Part shown: piece by piece, positions 61,654-64,000 of the stretch
How the letters are laid out: each line of letters opens with the position of its first letter
How positions within the stretch are numbered: position 1 is the first letter of the stretch
NCBI RefSeq assembly: GCF_000739655.1
Contig: NZ_BATR01000104.1
Coordinates: 147,722 to 211,721 of the forward strand
DNA: 64,000 nt
Direction: 5' to 3'
From: Verrucomicrobium sp. BvORR106
GTDB lineage: Bacteria > Verrucomicrobiota > Verrucomicrobiia > Verrucomicrobiales > Verrucomicrobiaceae
Notes under the pieces: generated by a model
The model's input: only the letters and a program-made list of their open reading frames with translations
What the model was told of the DNA's origin: nothing
The model's database searches: none
Position numbers and translations under genes: made by a program

Positions 61654-62889
61654 CTATGCATTGAACGCAGTGCGGTACTCTTGCAGAGTTTGACCGGTGC
61701 CGCGGCGGAAGAACCGGCGGAGTTCTGCGGCATCGAGGAAACCCGTTTTGTGGGCGATGTCGCTGGGGCCAAGCGTGGTGGTGGTGAGCCAGTGCCGGAT
61801 GATGTCGAGACGGGCGCGGTCCACCTCCTCCTTGGGACTAAGGCCCAGCGCGTCGAGGAAACGCTGACGCAGGAGGCTGGCGGAGACGCCGAGGCTTTCC
61901 GCTATCTCGCCCACCCGGGGTGCGGAGGTGGCGGCCTGCTTGCGGATCAGGCGCACGGCGGAGGCCACGAGGGCATCACGGATGGTGAGGACGTTGGTGC
62001 TTTCCCGGATGGTGACACCAGCGACGGGAATGCGCTGGATGTGGCCGCCGGGTGCAGAAAGACCCTGCATGAGGGAGTAGAGCGTCTCTGCGGCGCGCAG
62101 GCCGATGGCTTCCCCGGGGTAGGAGACACTGCTGAGGGGTGGAGTTGCGGCATGGCAGAAGTGGGACTGGTCATTGAAGCCCACCAGGGCCACATCTTGC
62201 GGGACACGAATGCCTGTGGCCTGGGCGGCCTGAAGCAGTCCGTGGGCGAGCATGTCATTTGCGGCGAAGACCCCGCAGGGACGGGGAAGCGACTGAAGAA
62301 TGCCGAGATATATTTCATGAAGCTCCTTCCAGACGGTGCCGGTGTGGCGTTGAGTTTCTATCTGGAAGATCCTGGGTTCGAAGCCCGCCTGCATCATCGT
62401 CTGTTGGAAGCCGGCTTGCCGCTCCTGGGAATACCGGCGGGTGGCCCCAAGTCCGGTGAGACCATCGTCCACAAAGGGGGTGGCGCGCCCCAGATACGCA
62501 AAGTCCCGCAGACCCAAAGTGAGGAGATGTCGCGCCGCCTCGGTGCCACCACCCTCGTTGTCTGGGACGACACTGGGGAAGACTCCGCCGAGCCTCTCTG
62601 TGCTGAGATTCACGACAGGGATACCGGCCTTGCGCCAGGCGGTGGCTTCGGCCTGTGTGTAGCGGAAGACGATGAGTCCTTCACCCCGCCAGCGGGAATC
62701 GATGACCACCGGAGGGAGTTCGCCGCCGCTATCGATGGGAGCCTCAATGACCCAAGGCTCGTGAGCCTGCATGAACTTCAGGATGCCATCGAAGACGGGG
62801 CGTTGAAATGTGATCCATGAAGGGAAGCGAACGCCCACCCTTGGAAGCGGAAGAGTGGACGGAAGACCCGTAGAATGCGGGGCGGTCAT
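61654..62889 (-). CDS. XylR-type transcription regulator (LacI-like sensor plus AraC HTH)
   Basis: A 411-aa regulator. A periplasmic-binding-protein-like sensor domain (about 15-295; VGVRFPSWITFQRPVFDGIL, GVFAANDMLAHGLLQAAQAT, VALVGFNDQSHFCHAATPPL) is joined to a C-terminal AraC helix-turn-helix domain (VGEIAESLGVSASLLRQRFL, SDIAHKTGFLDAAELRRFF). This architecture is that of XylR, which binds a pentose; the effector here is unknown. The ATG at 62889 is preferred over one 45 bp upstream. It is divergent from the PEP-CTERM gene across about 200 bp. Confidence 0.9.
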   Translation of the reverse strand: MTAPHSTGLPSTLPLPRVGVRFPSWITFQRPVFDGILKFMQAHEPWVIEAPIDSGGELPPVVIDSRWRGEGLIVFRYTQAEATAWRKAGIPVVNLSTERLGGVFPSVVPDNEGGGTEAARHLLTLGLRDFAYLGRATPFVDDGLTGLGATRRYSQERQAGFQQTMMQAGFEPRIFQIETQRHTGTVWKELHEIYLGILQSLPRPCGVFAANDMLAHGLLQAAQATGIRVPQDVALVGFNDQSHFCHAATPPLSSVSYPGEAIGLRAAETLYSLMQGLSAPGGHIQRIPVAGVTIRESTNVLTIRDALVASAVRLIRKQAATSAPRVGEIAESLGVSASLLRQRFLDALGLSPKEEVDRARLDIIRHWLTTTTLGPSDIAHKTGFLDAAELRRFFRRGTGQTLQEYRTAFNA

Positions 62890-63089
62890 GGACAGCACAT
62901 GAAACGCGGAACGGCGGCCGCGGCAATGGAGCATTGTCACATTCTCGTGATGTCCATGGCGATTTTGCACAGGGTACTGCCTGTTTTGCAGAGCGACGCT
63001 TTCATTCGAACGGGCATGCTGGCGAGGGGAGTTCAGTGGTCTTCTGTGAGGTGAACTGCCCGGATTTGAAAATCCTCGTGTCATCCCCT

Positions 63090-63854
63090 ATGCGACTCCT
63101 GCTTATCTCATCTTCCGCCATGCTTCTGTTCGCGGGAGCGGGGCAAATGGCAAGCGCGGCGGCGGTCATCCTGGCAAACTCTCCCAATGCGAATGGTCAG
63201 CCGAATACCAACGCCAATCTGCCGGCCACCTTTGGCGACAACGTGAGTCTGGCGGCACCCGGGAGTGCGGTCTTTGCGACCTCCGCTGGCGTGGTAGGAG
63301 TTACGGGCACGCCAGACATCGGCCTGACGTGGTCTGCCACCGGCGGCAGTTCGGCGAACGCCTGGCAGTCACACGCGTGGACCAATGCCGGAGGTGGGGC
63401 TTTGCAGATGGATGGATCGCAATTGAACAGCACCTACTCCATCACTTTCACGCCGACAGCCACCACTGGGGTGGTGTTGGGCGGATTCAACTTCATCGGC
63501 GACACCAATAACGACAGTTATCAATACCGCGTGGATGTGGTGAATCTGATGACTTCACAGACGGTTTTCACCGCCTCCACCGATCTCTGGACGACGAACC
63601 GGAGCCTGGGATTCAACAACGCACCTGCGGTGAACATCGACTACACGGGGGAACTGGGGGTGGCCTACCGGATGGACTTGGTGCGCATCGGTGGGACGGG
63701 CACGGATGGCTCTACGGCAGGAAGCTCCCCGGTGGACATCGCGATCGACAATCTCAGGTTTGACCAAGTGCCGGAGCCCTCCCGCGTGATATTGTTGGGC
63801 CTTGCGGCTCTGGCGTGTGTGGGGAGGAGGGGGAAGTTGCGAGTTAGGAGTTAG
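63090..63854 (+). CDS. PEP-CTERM sorting-domain secreted protein
   Basis: A 254-aa protein with a signal peptide (MRLLLISSSAMLLFAGAGQM, cleavage near SAAA), a beta-rich, Thr/Asn/Gly-rich exported body and the C-terminal sorting signal VPEPSRVILLGLAALACVG followed by RRGKLRVRS. PEP-CTERM proteins are anchored or processed by exosortase during export, usually in exopolysaccharide-producing bacteria. No exosortase is in the window. Divergent from the XylR-type regulator, which could control it. Confidence 0.9.
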   Translation: MRLLLISSSAMLLFAGAGQMASAAAVILANSPNANGQPNTNANLPATFGDNVSLAAPGSAVFATSAGVVGVTGTPDIGLTWSATGGSSANAWQSHAWTNAGGGALQMDGSQLNSTYSITFTPTATTGVVLGGFNFIGDTNNDSYQYRVDVVNLMTSQTVFTASTDLWTTNRSLGFNNAPAVNIDYTGELGVAYRMDLVRIGGTGTDGSTAGSSPVDIAIDNLRFDQVPEPSRVILLGLAALACVGRRGKLRVRS

Positions 63855-63876
63855 GAACAGGGCGGGATGAAGACCC

Positions 63877-63918
63877 AAAAAAAGAGGCTCCGATCCCGAA
63901 TTGCCGGGGGAGCCTCTT
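63877..63918 (-). terminator. Intrinsic terminator of the gene at the right edge
   Basis: A 10-bp stem (63882-63891 with 63909-63918) is followed on the minus strand by seven T (the A run at 63877-63883), 24 bp past the stop of the partial gene. Confidence 0.88.
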
Positions 63919-63942
63919 GATTGATCGGAGGGAAGCTGGCGA

Positions 63943-64000
63943 TTACCAGCCGCCCATGACTTCCAGGGTGTAGCCCCGGAGGTACTCCGTTTCCGGAATG
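63943..64000 (-). CDS. 3' end of a minus-strand gene (C-terminal 18 residues)
   Basis: The frame reads IPETEYLRGYTLEVMGGW and stops with TAA at 63943-63945, followed by a terminator. The rest lies beyond the right edge. The short tail is not enough to name the product. Confidence 0.6.
   Translation of the reverse strand, partial: IPETEYLRGYTLEVMGGW

Noticed and set aside
61640..61660. tRNA-like T-loop (GGGTTCGAGCCC)
   Set aside because: No acceptor, D or anticodon arms around it; it is a chance palindrome next to a stop codon.

Overview
The window looks like a chromosomal segment of a GC-rich Verrucomicrobia-type bacterium (Verrucomicrobium/Prosthecobacter-like). This is inferred from gene content: a DapL-type lysine pathway enzyme, a planctomycete/verrucomicrobial DUF1549/DUF1553 protein with a CxxCH motif, a PEP-CTERM protein, DUF5690 and DUF6717 family proteins, several Gfo/Idh oxidoreductases and sugar-epimerase-like TIM barrels, and a XylR-type LacI/AraC fusion regulator. 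I see no rRNA, tRNA, CRISPR array, prophage or insertion sequence. Long antisense open frames are common because of the high GC content and were treated as shadows.

Layout. 1-7000: a partial unknown gene behind opgG, a frameshifted fluoride-type CLC antiporter, dapL, a DUF421 membrane protein and a TIM-barrel isomerase. 7100-11400: a DUF3142 lipoprotein overlapping a large secreted helical-repeat protein, then a structured repeat region. 11400-15400: a divergent hypothetical gene, an AhpD-like protein with an ECF41 sigma factor and a probable ECF41 promoter, a broken small membrane gene and an acyltransferase. 15500-19140: a five-gene minus-strand operon joining YqjD/YqjE-like membrane proteins to two PilT/PilU ATPases. 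19300-30400: asparagine synthetase, a DUF1549 protein, a membrane sensor, a Gfo/Idh enzyme, galE, a HExxH membrane protein and two SDR proteins. 30300-34300: small hypothetical genes, moeA and a frameshifted lipoprotein. 34400-41900: dnaX-ybaB, a GFA protein, a repeat-rich spacer, phosphoglucomutase, a toxin-antitoxin pair and an RlmI-like methyltransferase. 41900-46900: hisD, then an AraC regulator with paired direct repeats ahead of an MFS/oxidoreductase cluster. 47100-53300: an EEP nuclease/phosphatase and tatA sharing a hairpin, an enoyl reductase, and a possible phosphonate-related locus (frameshifted alkaline-phosphatase-type protein, FAD oxidoreductase, DUF5690 transporter). 53400-62900: a PAS-AraC regulator, putA, a leucine-type dehydrogenase, a DUF3472 protein, an OPT peptide transporter and a XylR regulator. 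63090-64000: a PEP-CTERM protein and the 3' end of a minus-strand gene.

Two themes stand out. First, four genes are disrupted by a single small lesion each (at about 3228, 13840, 34089 and 50437), two of them in G/C homopolymer runs, so either sequence errors or recent gene decay or phase variation is present. Second, several spacers hold palindromic or repeated DNA (5220-5467, 10871-11137, 28243-28279, 37988-38220, 46861-46957). The most specific regulatory signals are the ECF41 promoter match ahead of the AhpD-like gene, the 15-bp direct repeats ahead of the MFS gene, and an intrinsic-terminator-like hairpin whose distal arm contains the start codon of the EEP gene.
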